A stretch of 64,000 nucleotides of DNA from CAVYXZ01 sp963772595 (GTDB lineage Bacteria > Chloroflexota > Anaerolineae > Aggregatilineales > Phototrophicaceae). The notes under the pieces were generated by a model, which worked only from the letters and a program-made list of their open reading frames with translations, did no database searches and was not told the DNA's origin. Of this stretch, positions 55,924 through 64,000 are shown one piece after another. The stretch covers positions 186,001-250,000 of the forward strand of contig CAVYXZ010000007.1 in NCBI GenBank assembly GCA_963772595.1. The letters are read 5' to 3'. How positions within the stretch are numbered: the first letter of the stretch is position 1; the number at the start of each line of letters is the position of its first letter. The translations under genes and the position numbers were made by a program.

Positions 55924-57246
55924 ATGAGTAAAGGACCTGAGCAGGCAGGCGAAGGAGGCGGCGAGGTCATCACCATCCTGGTGGTTGATGATATACCCGA
56001 CACGCTTGAAAACATCAAGAAGCTGATTAGCTTCGAATCCGATATGGATGTCGTGGGCACGGCCCGGACCGGCACCGAAGGCGTGGCGATGGCGAAGAAG
56101 CTGCGCCCGAATATCATCATCATGGACATTAATATGCCCGATATGGATGGTATTCAGGCGACCGGGCTGATCACTGAATCCGTGCCCAGTGCCGCCGTAA
56201 TCATGATGTCGGTACAGAATGACCCTGATTACATGCGGCGGGCGATGCTGGCCGGGGCACGCAACTTCCTTACCAAACCAATCAAGATGGATGAGCTTTA
56301 CGGCACGATCCGCAAAGTGCATGACTTCCATCGGAAAGCGATGCCGGTCGCGCCTGATCCCAGCGCTGCGAAATCAAGCTCCGGTGCACGCGCGGCGGGC
56401 AAACGCGGCGGGCATGTGATCGCGGTCTACAGCCCGCAGGGTGGCGTTGGCGCAACCACCATTGCCACCAATCTCGCCTCTGGCCTGATGAAGGAAGGTG
56501 TCCGCGTGCTGCTGATTGACGCGGATTTGCAATTCGGCGATGTCGGCATCATGCTCAATCTCCAATCGCAGTCCACGATGGTAGACCTGATCCGCGACGT
56601 GGACGACCTGGATACCGAGTTGTTCGAAAACATCGTCGCCACCCATGACAGTGGGCTGAAGGTGCTGCTGGGGCCATCGCGCCCTGAATACTACGAAAGC
56701 GTGGAAGAGAAGCCGGACGCGCTGGCTCAGATCATCAAGAAGGTCTCGGCCAGCTACGACTTTATCGTGGTGGACACCTCCACCCGGCTGGACGAGGTCC
56801 TGCTCAACATCCTCGATATGGCACGCCTGATCGTCATGGTCTGTATGCCGACGATCCCCAGCGTCAAGAACGCTCGCCTGGCCTTAGACCTCTTCGATCA
56901 GCTCAAATACCCGCATGACAAGGTGATGCTGGCCGTGAACCGCGTGCCGGATGACCGTCAGGGCAAACGCTCTGCCGTGTCGCTGGAAAAGATCAGCGAT
57001 TTTCTCAAGCATGAAGTCACGACGGCCATCCCCTCGAATGAGATGGTCGTCAACCGCGCCATCAACAAGGCGGTGCCGGTCATCGCCACCGACCGTGACA
57101 AGAGCAAGTCGCCCATTAAGGAACTGCTGGAGCTGGCCGACGCCGTTCACGATACACTGGAAAAGGAGCAGGCTCCAGCGGAAGAAGAGCCGGAATTGGA
57201 AGCGAAAGTACGCCGTCCTGGGTTGAGCTTCCGCCTGGGTCGTTAA
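55924..57246 (+). CDS. cpaE: CpaE/TadZ-type ATPase with a complete N-terminal receiver domain
   Basis: 440 residues. Receiver (about 15-145): VVDDIPDT, phosphoacceptor Asp68 in IIIMDINMPDMDG, VIMMSVQND, Lys118 in FLTKPIKMDEL. All key residues are kept, whereas many CpaE/TadZ receivers are degenerate. A MinD/ParA-like ATPase follows: QGGVGATT at 172-179, lacking the signature Lys, as is common in TadZ, then LLIDADLQFGDVGIML and DFIVVDTSTRLDE. TadZ proteins place the Tad machine in the cell. The intact receiver and the two-component pair upstream suggest phosphorylation control (inference). Confidence 0.9.
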   Translation: MSKGPEQAGEGGGEVITILVVDDIPDTLENIKKLISFESDMDVVGTARTGTEGVAMAKKLRPNIIIMDINMPDMDGIQATGLITESVPSAAVIMMSVQNDPDYMRRAMLAGARNFLTKPIKMDELYGTIRKVHDFHRKAMPVAPDPSAAKSSSGARAAGKRGGHVIAVYSPQGGVGATTIATNLASGLMKEGVRVLLIDADLQFGDVGIMLNLQSQSTMVDLIRDVDDLDTELFENIVATHDSGLKVLLGPSRPEYYESVEEKPDALAQIIKKVSASYDFIVVDTSTRLDEVLLNILDMARLIVMVCMPTIPSVKNARLALDLFDQLKYPHDKVMLAVNRVPDDRQGKRSAVSLEKISDFLKHEVTTAIPSNEMVVNRAINKAVPVIATDRDKSKSPIKELLELADAVHDTLEKEQAPAEEEPELEAKVRRPGLSFRLGR

Positions 57247-57306
57247 GCCATCATCTGGGGCTGCATTACTCACTCAGACGTTTTATCCTTTGGAGGTAGA
57301 AAGTAA

Positions 57307-58710
57307 ATGTCCCTACTGCGTCGTATTGAGAAGGGTGGTGGTGACGGCGGCGAAGACGGTGGTGCCGATGAATCAAAATTGGCCGCAATGCGTCAGCGTC
57401 GTCAGGTCGTCGCCGAAACCGCCCGACCCGGCAGTCGAACAGATAGTTCCTATATGGATCTGAAAAGCCGGGTGCAGAATAAACTGCTTTCGGAACTGGA
57501 TCAGTCAATGGATGTCTCGCAGAAGGCGCAGGTCCGGGCGCACATCGAAGAGTTGTTTAATGCCATTCTCGCCGACGAGAGCCTGGTGCTATCACGTGCC
57601 GAGCGCAACCGCCTCTTTGAGGCCATCGTCGCCGATATTCTGGGCTTTGGCCCGCTGGAGCCGCTGCTGGCCGATGACAGCATCTCCGAAATCATGGTCA
57701 ACGGCCCCAAGAACGTCTTCATCGAGCAAAAAGGTAATCTCACGCGGGCAGCCGTCATCTTCGATGATGACGATCACGTGATGCGCATCATCGACCGTAT
57801 CGTCGCGCCGCTGGGCCGTCGTATTGACGAAAGCTCGCCGCTGGTCGATGCCCGTCTGCCCGATGGCTCGCGTGTGAATGCCATCATTCCACCGCTGGCG
57901 CTCTGTGGCCCGACCATCACCATCCGAAAGTTTTCCAAGAAACCGCTGACCATCGAAGATTTGATTCGCTTTGGCTCAATCACCAAAGAGATCGCCGAAT
58001 TCCTGCGCGCCTGCATCATCGGTCGCTTGAATACGGTCGTCTCCGGCGGCACAGGTTCCGGCAAAACAACCCTGCTGAACGTGCTGTCGGGCTTTATCCC
58101 GAACGACGAGCGCATCATCACGGTTGAGAACGCCGCCGAACTTCAACTGCGGCAGGAACATGTCGTCACACTGGAAACGCGCCCGGCCAACATCGAAGGC
58201 AAGGGTGAGATCACCATTCAGGACCTGGTCGTCAACTGCCTGCGTATGCGTCCCGACCGCATTGTGGTGGGAGAGTGTCGCGGTGGCGAGGCGCTGGACA
58301 TGCTCCAGGCCATGAACACCGGTCACGAAGGCTCGCTGACGACGGCCCACTCCAACAGCCCGCGCGATACCCTGGCGCGTCTTGAAGTCATGTGCCTGAT
58401 GGCCGGTATGGAACTGCCTATTCGTGCCATCCGCGAACAGATCGCCAGCGCAATCGACCTGATCTGCCATCAGGACCGTATGCGCGATGGGACGCGCAAA
58501 GTGGTCAAGATCACCGAGATCCAGGGCATGGAAGGTGAAGTCATCACCATGTCCGACATTTTCGAGTTCGAGCAGACCGGCATTGAAGGTGGCAAGATCA
58601 TCGGGCGCATCAGCCCGACGGGACTGCGGCCCAAGTTCATCGACCGGATCGAGCAGGCAGGCGTCCATCTGCCGCCCTCGACCTTTGGTGTGGGCCGGTC
58701 AAAGTTTTAA
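57307..58710 (+). CDS. cpaF: CpaF/TadA secretion ATPase
   Basis: 467 residues, intact. A family N-terminal helical domain, LADDSISEIMVNGPKNVFIEQKG, the ATPase with Walker A GGTGSGKTT at 247-255, the Asp box IITVENAAELQLRQEHVVTLETRP, Walker B RIVVGECRGGEALDMLQAMNTGHEGSLTTAHSNSP. It powers pilus polymerisation from the cytoplasm. ATG 57307 is preceded by GGAGG. The hairpin at 58730 follows. Confidence 0.95.
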   Translation: MSLLRRIEKGGGDGGEDGGADESKLAAMRQRRQVVAETARPGSRTDSSYMDLKSRVQNKLLSELDQSMDVSQKAQVRAHIEELFNAILADESLVLSRAERNRLFEAIVADILGFGPLEPLLADDSISEIMVNGPKNVFIEQKGNLTRAAVIFDDDDHVMRIIDRIVAPLGRRIDESSPLVDARLPDGSRVNAIIPPLALCGPTITIRKFSKKPLTIEDLIRFGSITKEIAEFLRACIIGRLNTVVSGGTGSGKTTLLNVLSGFIPNDERIITVENAAELQLRQEHVVTLETRPANIEGKGEITIQDLVVNCLRMRPDRIVVGECRGGEALDMLQAMNTGHEGSLTTAHSNSPRDTLARLEVMCLMAGMELPIRAIREQIASAIDLICHQDRMRDGTRKVVKITEIQGMEGEVITMSDIFEFEQTGIEGGKIIGRISPTGLRPKFIDRIEQAGVHLPPSTFGVGRSKF

Positions 58711-58729
58711 GCAGGCCCGTCGAGTGGTA

Positions 58730-58757
58730 GGAAGTGTGTTCGGCTTGACGCACTTCC
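58730..58757. other. Hairpin overlapping the tadB promoter
   Basis: A 9-bp inverted repeat (58730-58738 with 58749-58757, one G-U pair) with a 10-base loop. The -35 of the tadB promoter (58745-58750) lies in its loop and right arm. No good T tract follows, so it may be a weak terminator after cpaF or an operator. Confidence 0.5.
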
Positions 58758-58773
58758 TCTAATTTCCTAGAAT
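58745..58773 (+). promoter_or_regulatory. Sigma-A promoter for tadB-tadC
   Basis: TTGACG (58745-58750), 17 bases, TAGAAT (58768-58773); GGTGGAGG near 58793-58800 precedes the GTG at 58811. It is the best-matched promoter in the window. Confidence 0.6.
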
Positions 58774-58810
58774 ATTTATAGGTATACAAGCCGGTGGAGG
58801 TCAGATCAGC

Positions 58811-59809
58811 GTGAATCAGTTCATCGCGGATAACAGTATTCTTATTCTCGTTGGGGCGACTGTACTGGCTCTGATCGTCCTCGTCATCGGTATCCGGGGC
58901 GTGCGTTCTGAGCGGGACCTGGTGGAAGAGCGTCTGGGCCGCTACGAAGACGCCAGTTTTCAGTCTTTCCTCGATATCGAAGACGAAACTGCGCCCGAAG
59001 AAGACAAATCTTCAGCCCTGGAATCAGCGATTGACCGGGCGATAGGAGACCGACCTTTTGCGCAGAAGTGGCGACAGCAGCTTGCCCGCGCCGACATCAA
59101 GTTAACCGTTCCAGAATATGCTGCCGTCCACGTCATTTGCATGATTGGTTTCTTTTTCGCCGGTCAATTTATCTTATTCCCCGGCCAGCTCGTCATGGCG
59201 ATTATCAGCGGCTTCGTCGGCTTCTTTGCGCCGCGTATCTACGTAGCGCGCCAGACCAGCCGCCGCCTCCACGCCTTTGAGGATCAACTGCCGGAAACGC
59301 TCAACCTCTGGGTGAACGCGCTGCGAGCTGGCTACAGTGTCATGCAGTCGATGGAAGCCATCTCCCGCGATGCTGCTGAGCCAACCGCTACCGAATTTCA
59401 CCGGGTGGTGGCTGAGGTCAGCCTGGGCATCGACATGCCGGACGCCATGTCACACTTGTTGGGCCGGGTCGAAAGCGAGGACCTGGATCTGGTGGTCACG
59501 GCGGTCAATATCCAGCGCGAGGTCGGTGGTAATCTGGCCGAGATTCTGGAGACGATCAGCCACACGATCCGCGAGCGTATCAAGCTGAAGGGTGAGATTC
59601 GCGTGCTCACCTCGCAGGGGCGCATCACAGGCTACCTCATCAGCGGCCTGCCGGTCATCCTGGCGCTGTTCCTGTACGCGATTAATCCGACCTACATGGC
59701 AAACCTGTTTGAGAATCCCCGCTGCGGCTGGCCTTTGCTGGGCATCGGCCTGGCATTGATCGGTATCGGCTCCGCGATTGTTCAAAGAATCGTCCAAATA
59801 GAGATCTGA
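58811..59809 (+). CDS. tadB: TadB-type inner-membrane platform protein
   Basis: 332 residues. A first helix (about 8-28), a cytoplasmic region with the T2SSF domain (LPETLNLWVNALRAGYSVMQSMEAISRD, GGNLAEILETISHTIRERIKLKGEIRVLTSQGRITG), and paired helices near 110-150 and at the C-terminus. Together with TadC it forms the platform for the ATPase. The start is GTG 58811. The next gene begins eight bases after the stop. Confidence 0.92.
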   Translation: MNQFIADNSILILVGATVLALIVLVIGIRGVRSERDLVEERLGRYEDASFQSFLDIEDETAPEEDKSSALESAIDRAIGDRPFAQKWRQQLARADIKLTVPEYAAVHVICMIGFFFAGQFILFPGQLVMAIISGFVGFFAPRIYVARQTSRRLHAFEDQLPETLNLWVNALRAGYSVMQSMEAISRDAAEPTATEFHRVVAEVSLGIDMPDAMSHLLGRVESEDLDLVVTAVNIQREVGGNLAEILETISHTIRERIKLKGEIRVLTSQGRITGYLISGLPVILALFLYAINPTYMANLFENPRCGWPLLGIGLALIGIGSAIVQRIVQIEI

Positions 59810-59816
59810 GCGGCCC

Positions 59817-60765
59817 ATGAATATCCTTATTCCAGTTGCCATAGTCATCGGTCTCGTCGTCATCGTCGGTCTGGTGTATATCGGCCTGCGTGAAGACCGG
59901 GAACGCGATCCCGCTTCAGGAGCGGCTGGCGCAGTACGCCGAGCGCGATGTCCCGGAGTCGCTGGAAGAAATCGAACTGTCGCTGTCGTTTCAGGATCGT
60001 ATTCTGATCCCTATGCTGCGGCAGGTCGCAAACTTTACCGTTCGATTTACGCCACAAAAGCAGCTTGAGGAAGCGCGGCATTTGATTGACATGGCCGGTC
60101 TCGCCGGCACGCTGGAGCCGACGTCCTTCTTCGCGCTGCGCATCGTCGCAACGGTTGGCCTGGGTCTGCTGGCCTTCCTGCTGTTCTTCGTCTTCACCAG
60201 CACGACCGCCCCAACCACCGCCATTCTTTACACCGTCGGCGGCGCAGCACTGGGTTACTTCTTCCCGATGCTGTGGATCCGCAGCAAGATCACGCGGCGT
60301 CAAACGAACATCCTGAAGGCCCTGCCCGACGCGCTCGACCTGCTGGTCATCTGTGTGGACGCGGGCATTGGTTTTGATCAGGCAATGGGCAAGGTGTACG
60401 ACAAGTGGGATAACGAACTCGCCATCGCCTTCGGGCGTGTGCTGCGTGAACTTCAGCTTGGTATGCCGCGCCGTGATGCGCTCAAAGCGATGGCCGACCG
60501 CATGGACGTGCCGGATGTCACCAGCTTTGTCGCCGCTATTATTCAGGCGGATCAACTCGGTGTGAGTATGGCGCAGATTCTGCGTATCCAATCCGACCAG
60601 ATGCGTGTCAAGCGCCGCCAGCGCGCCCAGGAAAAAGCGCAGCAAGCCCCGGTCAAGATGATGATCCCGATGGTGCTGCTCATTTTTCCGTCGATCTGGA
60701 TCGTGCTGCTCGGCCCTGCGGCTATTATTCTCATGAACACTTCTGGCTCGACAGGAGCGTTTTAA
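59817..60765 (+). CDS. tadC: TadC-type inner-membrane platform protein, one frame break
   Basis: About 315 residues after repair. MNILIPVAIVIGLVVIVGLVYIGLR forms the first helix. A frame change at CCC 59910-59912 joins REDRERDP to LQERLAQYAERDV when one C is dropped. Then LRQVANFTVRFTPQKQLEEARHLIDMAG, three more helices, the T2SSF segment LPDALDLLVICVDAGIGFDQAMGKV and RMKRRQRAQEKAQQAP-like basic region. It forms the platform with TadB. Confidence 0.9.
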
Positions 60766-60782
60766 CATTTGCCTTTCGCTTT

Positions 60783-61418
60783 ATGCCCCCGGCATGGTTT
60801 GATGCCGCGCTGGACCTGATTTTTCCACCCCGCTGCGCCGGATGCGGCAGGGTTGATACAATCTGGTGCCCGATCTGCCAGCGTGACATCAATGCTGTCT
60901 CTGCGCCACCGGTTGAGTGGCTGGCAGATCGTTTCCCGGTCGCTGCGACCGGCCCACATGAAGGCAAACTGCGCGCTGCCATCCACAGCCTTAAGTATGA
61001 ACACTGTCCCGGTCTCGCCGTGCCATTGGGCGAGCGGCTGAACCAGCGTTTGAGTGAGTTGAATTGGAAGTTTGACATCCTCGTGCCGGTGCCATTACAC
61101 ACCGACCGTCTGCGCGAACGCGGGTACAATCAATCACAACTACTGGGTGAACAGATCGCCGCGCTGCATAATCTGCCCCTGGTAGCCGAGGCCCTGGTGC
61201 GTGCCGCTGCCACCCGGTCTCAGGTCGGTCTGAACAAACAGCAGCGGCGGGAGAATATGAATAAGGCTTTTCGTGCCGTTCCGCAGCTCGTCACCGACCG
61301 AGCCGTCCTGCTGGTCGATGACGTTTATACATCGGGGGCTACCCTGGAAGCCTGCGCGCAGACACTGCTCGCGGCTGGGGCCGTCCGTGTTTCTGGCCTC
61401 ACGATAACAAGCGCCTAA
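60783..61418 (+). CDS. comF: ComF-family phosphoribosyltransferase-like protein
   Basis: 211 residues. N-terminal zinc-finger Cys (RCAGCG, WCPIC), the conserved LKYEHC, VPVPLHTDRLRERGYNQSQLLG, RSQVGLNKQQRRENM, and the PRPP-loop-like VLLVDDVYTSGATL. ComF proteins assist DNA uptake in naturally competent bacteria; a neighbouring Tad system is suggestive but no other competence genes are in the window. The start follows the tadC stop by 17 bases. Confidence 0.9.
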   Translation: MPPAWFDAALDLIFPPRCAGCGRVDTIWCPICQRDINAVSAPPVEWLADRFPVAATGPHEGKLRAAIHSLKYEHCPGLAVPLGERLNQRLSELNWKFDILVPVPLHTDRLRERGYNQSQLLGEQIAALHNLPLVAEALVRAAATRSQVGLNKQQRRENMNKAFRAVPQLVTDRAVLLVDDVYTSGATLEACAQTLLAAGAVRVSGLTITSA

Positions 61419-61445
61419 CTTATCTCTATTCGAAAGGAGTTCGTG

Positions 61446-62070
61446 ATGGACATCAAACTGGCAAGCAAGAACATGAAGGTCACGGAAGAACTGGATGCCT
61501 ATACACGCAGGGAGGTGGACAAGCTGGATCGCTATCTGCCGCACATCCGCGATATTTCGGTAGACCTCGCTCACGAACATACGCGGCGCGGCGTGGATCT
61601 GGTTAGCGCTCAGATCACCGTGCGCCATGACCGGGGCGCGATCCTGCGCGCTGAAGAAAAGACGACCGGCGACATCAAGAAAGCCATCGACAAGGCCGTC
61701 GATAAAATGTATCGCAAGATTCAGCGATTCAAAGGCAAGCGGGACCGCAAAGGCAAGGAACGTTTTATCGCCACGATTGGAAGAACTCGACCTGGCCGAA
61801 GACATCCCGGATATGGAGGAATACAACGACGAATATGTGGCGCTGGCCGCCGAGTACGAAGCCTCGCCTGATGGCGACAGCGACTACGTGCCCATCGCCC
61901 GCCGCAAAGACATCGAACTGCAGCCCATGTCTGAAATCGAGGCCATCGAGCAGATGGAACTGCTCGGCCATTCCTTCTTCATGTTCTACAATGCCGATAC
62001 GCATGTCGTCAATGTCATCTACCGGCGTGAACACGGCGATTATGGTTTGCTGGTGCCGGTAACACCCTGA
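61446..62070 (+). CDS. hpf: Long-form ribosome hibernation promoting factor, one frame break
   Basis: About 207 residues after repair. N-terminal S30AE domain (MDIKLASKNMKVTEELDAYTRREVDKLDRYL, ITVRHDRGAILRAEEKTTGDIKKAIDKAVDKM) and a C-terminal dimerisation domain (VPIARRKDIELQPMSEIEAIEQMELLGHSFFMFYNADT, VIYRREHGDYGLLVP). The two are joined after dropping one G of GG 61779-61780. It pairs 70S ribosomes into inactive dimers under stress. ATG 61446 is chosen because AAAGGAG sits six bases upstream. Its end overlaps the convergent glycosyltransferase by 31 bases. Confidence 0.92.
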
Positions 62071-62819
62071 GGCGTCTGCCACAGTTGGCGCAGCCGCAGG
62101 TATTTGCGCAGTTCGTAGCGCGCCATCAGCAGGCCCAGGCGCAGGCCGTGCAGGCCATCCTGGTAGCCTTTGAGCGTGATAAAGCGCCGCCAGAACTCGC
62201 GCAGCGGTTGTAAGACGTAGTTTTGCGGCCTGGGGCGAATACCCCGGTCGAAGAGGATGCGCGCGTCGTAATCCGAATAGATGCGCTGCTTGTAGTGAAA
62301 CTGGGCCACGCTGGCGTAGTTGTAGTGAATGAGCGGGTTTTCCAGCCAGCCCTGCGCGCCCTCCAGCAGCACCAGTTCATGCACCTGCCCGCCGGGTCAT
62401 AGTGTGCCGCGCCCACCCGCAGCAGCCGCATCTGATAATCAGGATACCAGCCGCCGCCGCGCGTCAGGTGTCCAAACATGTAATTGTGACGCGGAATGTA
62501 CCAGCCTGCGACGTCTGATTGCTGCACCGCCGCCTGAATCTCCGCTGCCAGGTCCGGCGTGACCCGTTCGTCAGCATCCACAAACAGCACCCAATCCGCC
62601 TGCCCTGCCACGGCTTCGAGCGCCGCATTGCGCTGCCCGGCGTAATGGTCGAATTTGCGCTGCATCAGTTCTGCCCCGGCCTGCTGCGCCAGCGCTGAGA
62701 GTCGCATCCGTACTGAAGGAATCGAAGACCAGCACCTGATCGGCAAATTGCAGATGGGCGATACAGGCCTCGATATGAGCTGCTTCGTTATAGGTCAAAA
62801 TGATGGCGATCAGCCGCAC
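62040..62819 (-). CDS. Family 2 glycosyltransferase (WaaE/KdtX-like), two frame breaks
   Basis: About 258 residues. MRLIAIILTYNEAAHIEACI is the nucleotide-binding start; RNAALEAVAGQADWVLFVDADERVTPDLAAEI carries the DxD motif; GWYIPRHNYMFGHLTRGGGWYPDYQMRLLR and ENPLIHYNYASVAQFHYKQRIY follow. The order is that of LPS-core-type GT2 enzymes that act on short glycans. Breaks lie near 62700 and 62392. It is cytoplasmic and starts three bases after the next glycosyltransferase gene ends. Confidence 0.82.
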
Positions 62820-62822
62820 GTG

Positions 62823-63801
62823 TCATCCGTTCTGTGTGCTTTCCCCCCGCAGCGCCATCTGCCGGACCTTGCCATAGGTCTCGATCAGCGCCTGACGGTC
62901 CGGGGCGGCCAGCGAGGTATCTCGCCGGGTCTGCTTGATCTTGCGCCCCATGCCGACCGCCAGCATACCGCGTGCCAGCCCGATTTTCCAGAAGGGATAA
63001 TGCTTGCGATACAGCCGCAGACGGCTCTGCCACAGGTTGCGGATGCTCTGAGGCCGGACCTGCTGCGTGCTCTGGCCGCTGAGATGAGTCACGCGCGCGG
63101 CGGGCACACACTGCGCCTGCCAGCCTGCCTTATGGATGCGCCAGGCCCAGTCGATCTCTTCGCAGTACATGAAGAAGTCGGGGTCGAAGCCGCTCGGTCT
63201 GCTGGATGACCTCGCGCCGCAGCATGAAGGCCGCCCCCAGCGGAAAATCAATGGCAAAGGGCTGGCCGGATTCGTACAGCGTGCGGTCGTAGCGGCCATT
63301 GAAGGCGCTCTCGTAGAAGCGGCCCGGCGTCGGGAACAGTTCGACCCACAACTGGCGCAGGCCCGGAAACATGAAAGCGCTGTGCTGAAAGCTGCCGTCG
63401 CCGTATTCCAGCGCCGCCCCCACCAGGCCCAACTTGCGGGTCGGCGAGCAGAGTATCGTAGAGCGTCCGTGTCGCGCCCGGCTGAGTGCGCGTATCGGGG
63501 TTCAGGAAATAGACTGCGCGCGGCAGCAATCCTCGGCGGCAGCGTGCCAAAGCCCATCGCACGCAGCGCGAGATTGTTCGCCGCCGCCAAAGCCGAGATT
63601 GGTCTCGCTGGCCGTTAGTGAACTTGAGGGAAGGCAGCCTGCACCGCCTGTGCCGTGCCATCACTGGAGGCGCTGTCTACCACATAGATTGCGGAGTCCT
63701 GCGGGCCGCTGATTTCGAGATCGGCGAGCAGAGTCGCCAGCGGCATCAAGCACCAGATCGCGGACGTTCCAGGTCACGATGACGATGGCGAGATCGGGCA
63801 T
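62823..63801 (-). pseudogene. Family 2 glycosyltransferase (rhamnosyltransferase-like), several frame breaks
   Basis: About 325 residues if repaired. The start MPDLAIVIVTWNVRD and a later VDSASSDGT-type block are GT2 nucleotide-binding segments; then YFLNPDT, GAAFMLRREVIQQT, LHVLRRDRLGLAHP in mixed frames and FFMYCEEIDWAWRIHKAGWQAQCVPAARVTHLSGQST. The last is characteristic of rhamnosyltransferases of the WbbL kind. At least four frame changes interrupt it. ATG 63801 overlaps the preceding stop (TAATG). Confidence 0.75.
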
Positions 63802-64000
63802 TAGCTGCCTAGCTGCGCGAAATCCAGACCGCTGTCGTCTAAAAAGCCTGTCAGGTCGTCAAAGGTCTCAGCATCCACCCGCCGCAGGCCGTCCTGATCG
63901 AGGAAGGGCTGCATGGCCGTGCGGCCATCGGAATCGGTATCCGCCGCCAGCAGACCATCGTCTATCTTCAGCCGTTCGCCCAGGGGCATGTTAACCGGGT
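63801..64000 (-). CDS. C-terminal end of an unidentified protein (start outside window)
   Basis: The frame is open at the window edge. About 65 residues are visible, acidic and without hydrophobic segments: PLGERLKIDDGLL, AADTDSDGRTAMQPFLDQDGL, FDDLTGFLDDSGLDF. There is no recognisable family. The TAA shares its last base with the ATG of the glycosyltransferase, so both belong to one transcription unit. Confidence 0.5.
   Translation of the reverse strand, partial: PVNMPLGERLKIDDGLLAADTDSDGRTAMQPFLDQDGLRRVDAETFDDLTGFLDDSGLDFAQLGS

Noticed and set aside
1..64000. CRISPR arrays, IS elements, prophage, tRNA or rRNA genes
   Set aside because: No regularly spaced repeats, transposase-like or integrase-like frames, or cloverleaf/rRNA-like stretches were recognised.

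Overview
The window looks like a chromosomal stretch of a GC-rich (by eye about 60%) bacterium, most likely a Chloroflexota member of the Anaerolineae type. This is an inference, not a placement. The supports are: many GT-C type membrane glycosyltransferases, lipoproteins and surface proteins with Thr/Pro linkers, a Tad (Flp) pilus locus with no secretin gene, a Gram-positive-style pgeF-yggS-yggT-DUF167 cluster, large GAF-rich sensor kinases, and TATAAT-type promoters. I saw no rRNA, tRNA, CRISPR array, insertion sequence or prophage gene. No gap between genes exceeds 300 bases.

Layout. 1-11.5 kb: the end of a formylglycine-generating-enzyme-like protein, a small HEAT-like protein, an M1 metallopeptidase lipoprotein, a UbiA prenyltransferase, a large hybrid response regulator/sensor kinase followed by a membrane protein and a lipoprotein, a DHH-CBS-nucleotidyltransferase and a GNAT acetyltransferase. 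11.5-16.7 kb: a cupin, a sulfite-oxidase-like molybdopterin protein coupled to a Tat-exported L,D-transpeptidase-like protein without its catalytic Cys, then a CcdA-TlpA fusion, a second TlpA and a DUF2085 membrane protein. 16.7-28.4 kb (minus strand): a PspA-like protein, a GAF sensor kinase, two OmpR-type regulators, then TadE, a VWA-bearing TadG-like protein and a very long TadE. 28.5-46.2 kb: an island of about eleven large polytopic membrane proteins (GT39, GT87, YfhO-like and unnamed) and two small paired soluble proteins, nearly all on the minus strand and often joined by 4-base stop/start overlaps. 46.3-52.7 kb: a zinc-ribbon coiled-coil protein, a membrane-anchored STAND NTPase with HEAT repeats, a repeat lipoprotein and the pgeF-yggS-yggT-DUF167 cluster. 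52.7-60.8 kb: a NarL regulator and DegS-like kinase leading directly into CpaB, CpaE, CpaF, TadB and TadC. 60.8-64 kb: ComF, a long-form hibernation factor and two family-2 glycosyltransferases.

How it fits together. The window carries two halves of a Tad machine about 29 kb apart: surface pseudopilin-like proteins (16.8-23.5 kb) and the motor/platform (54.8-60.8 kb). Each half sits beside two-component genes, and the glycosyltransferase island lies between them. A plausible but unproven reading is a regulated, glycosylated surface appendage.

Sequence quality. Many genes are interrupted by frame changes. Most of those I worked through rejoin cleanly when one base of a short run is dropped, and neighbouring families are recognisable on both sides. 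I treat these mainly as assembly or read errors. Genes with one or two breaks are listed as CDS over the rejoined span. Genes with three or more are listed as pseudogene, meaning broken as given and not necessarily dead in the organism.
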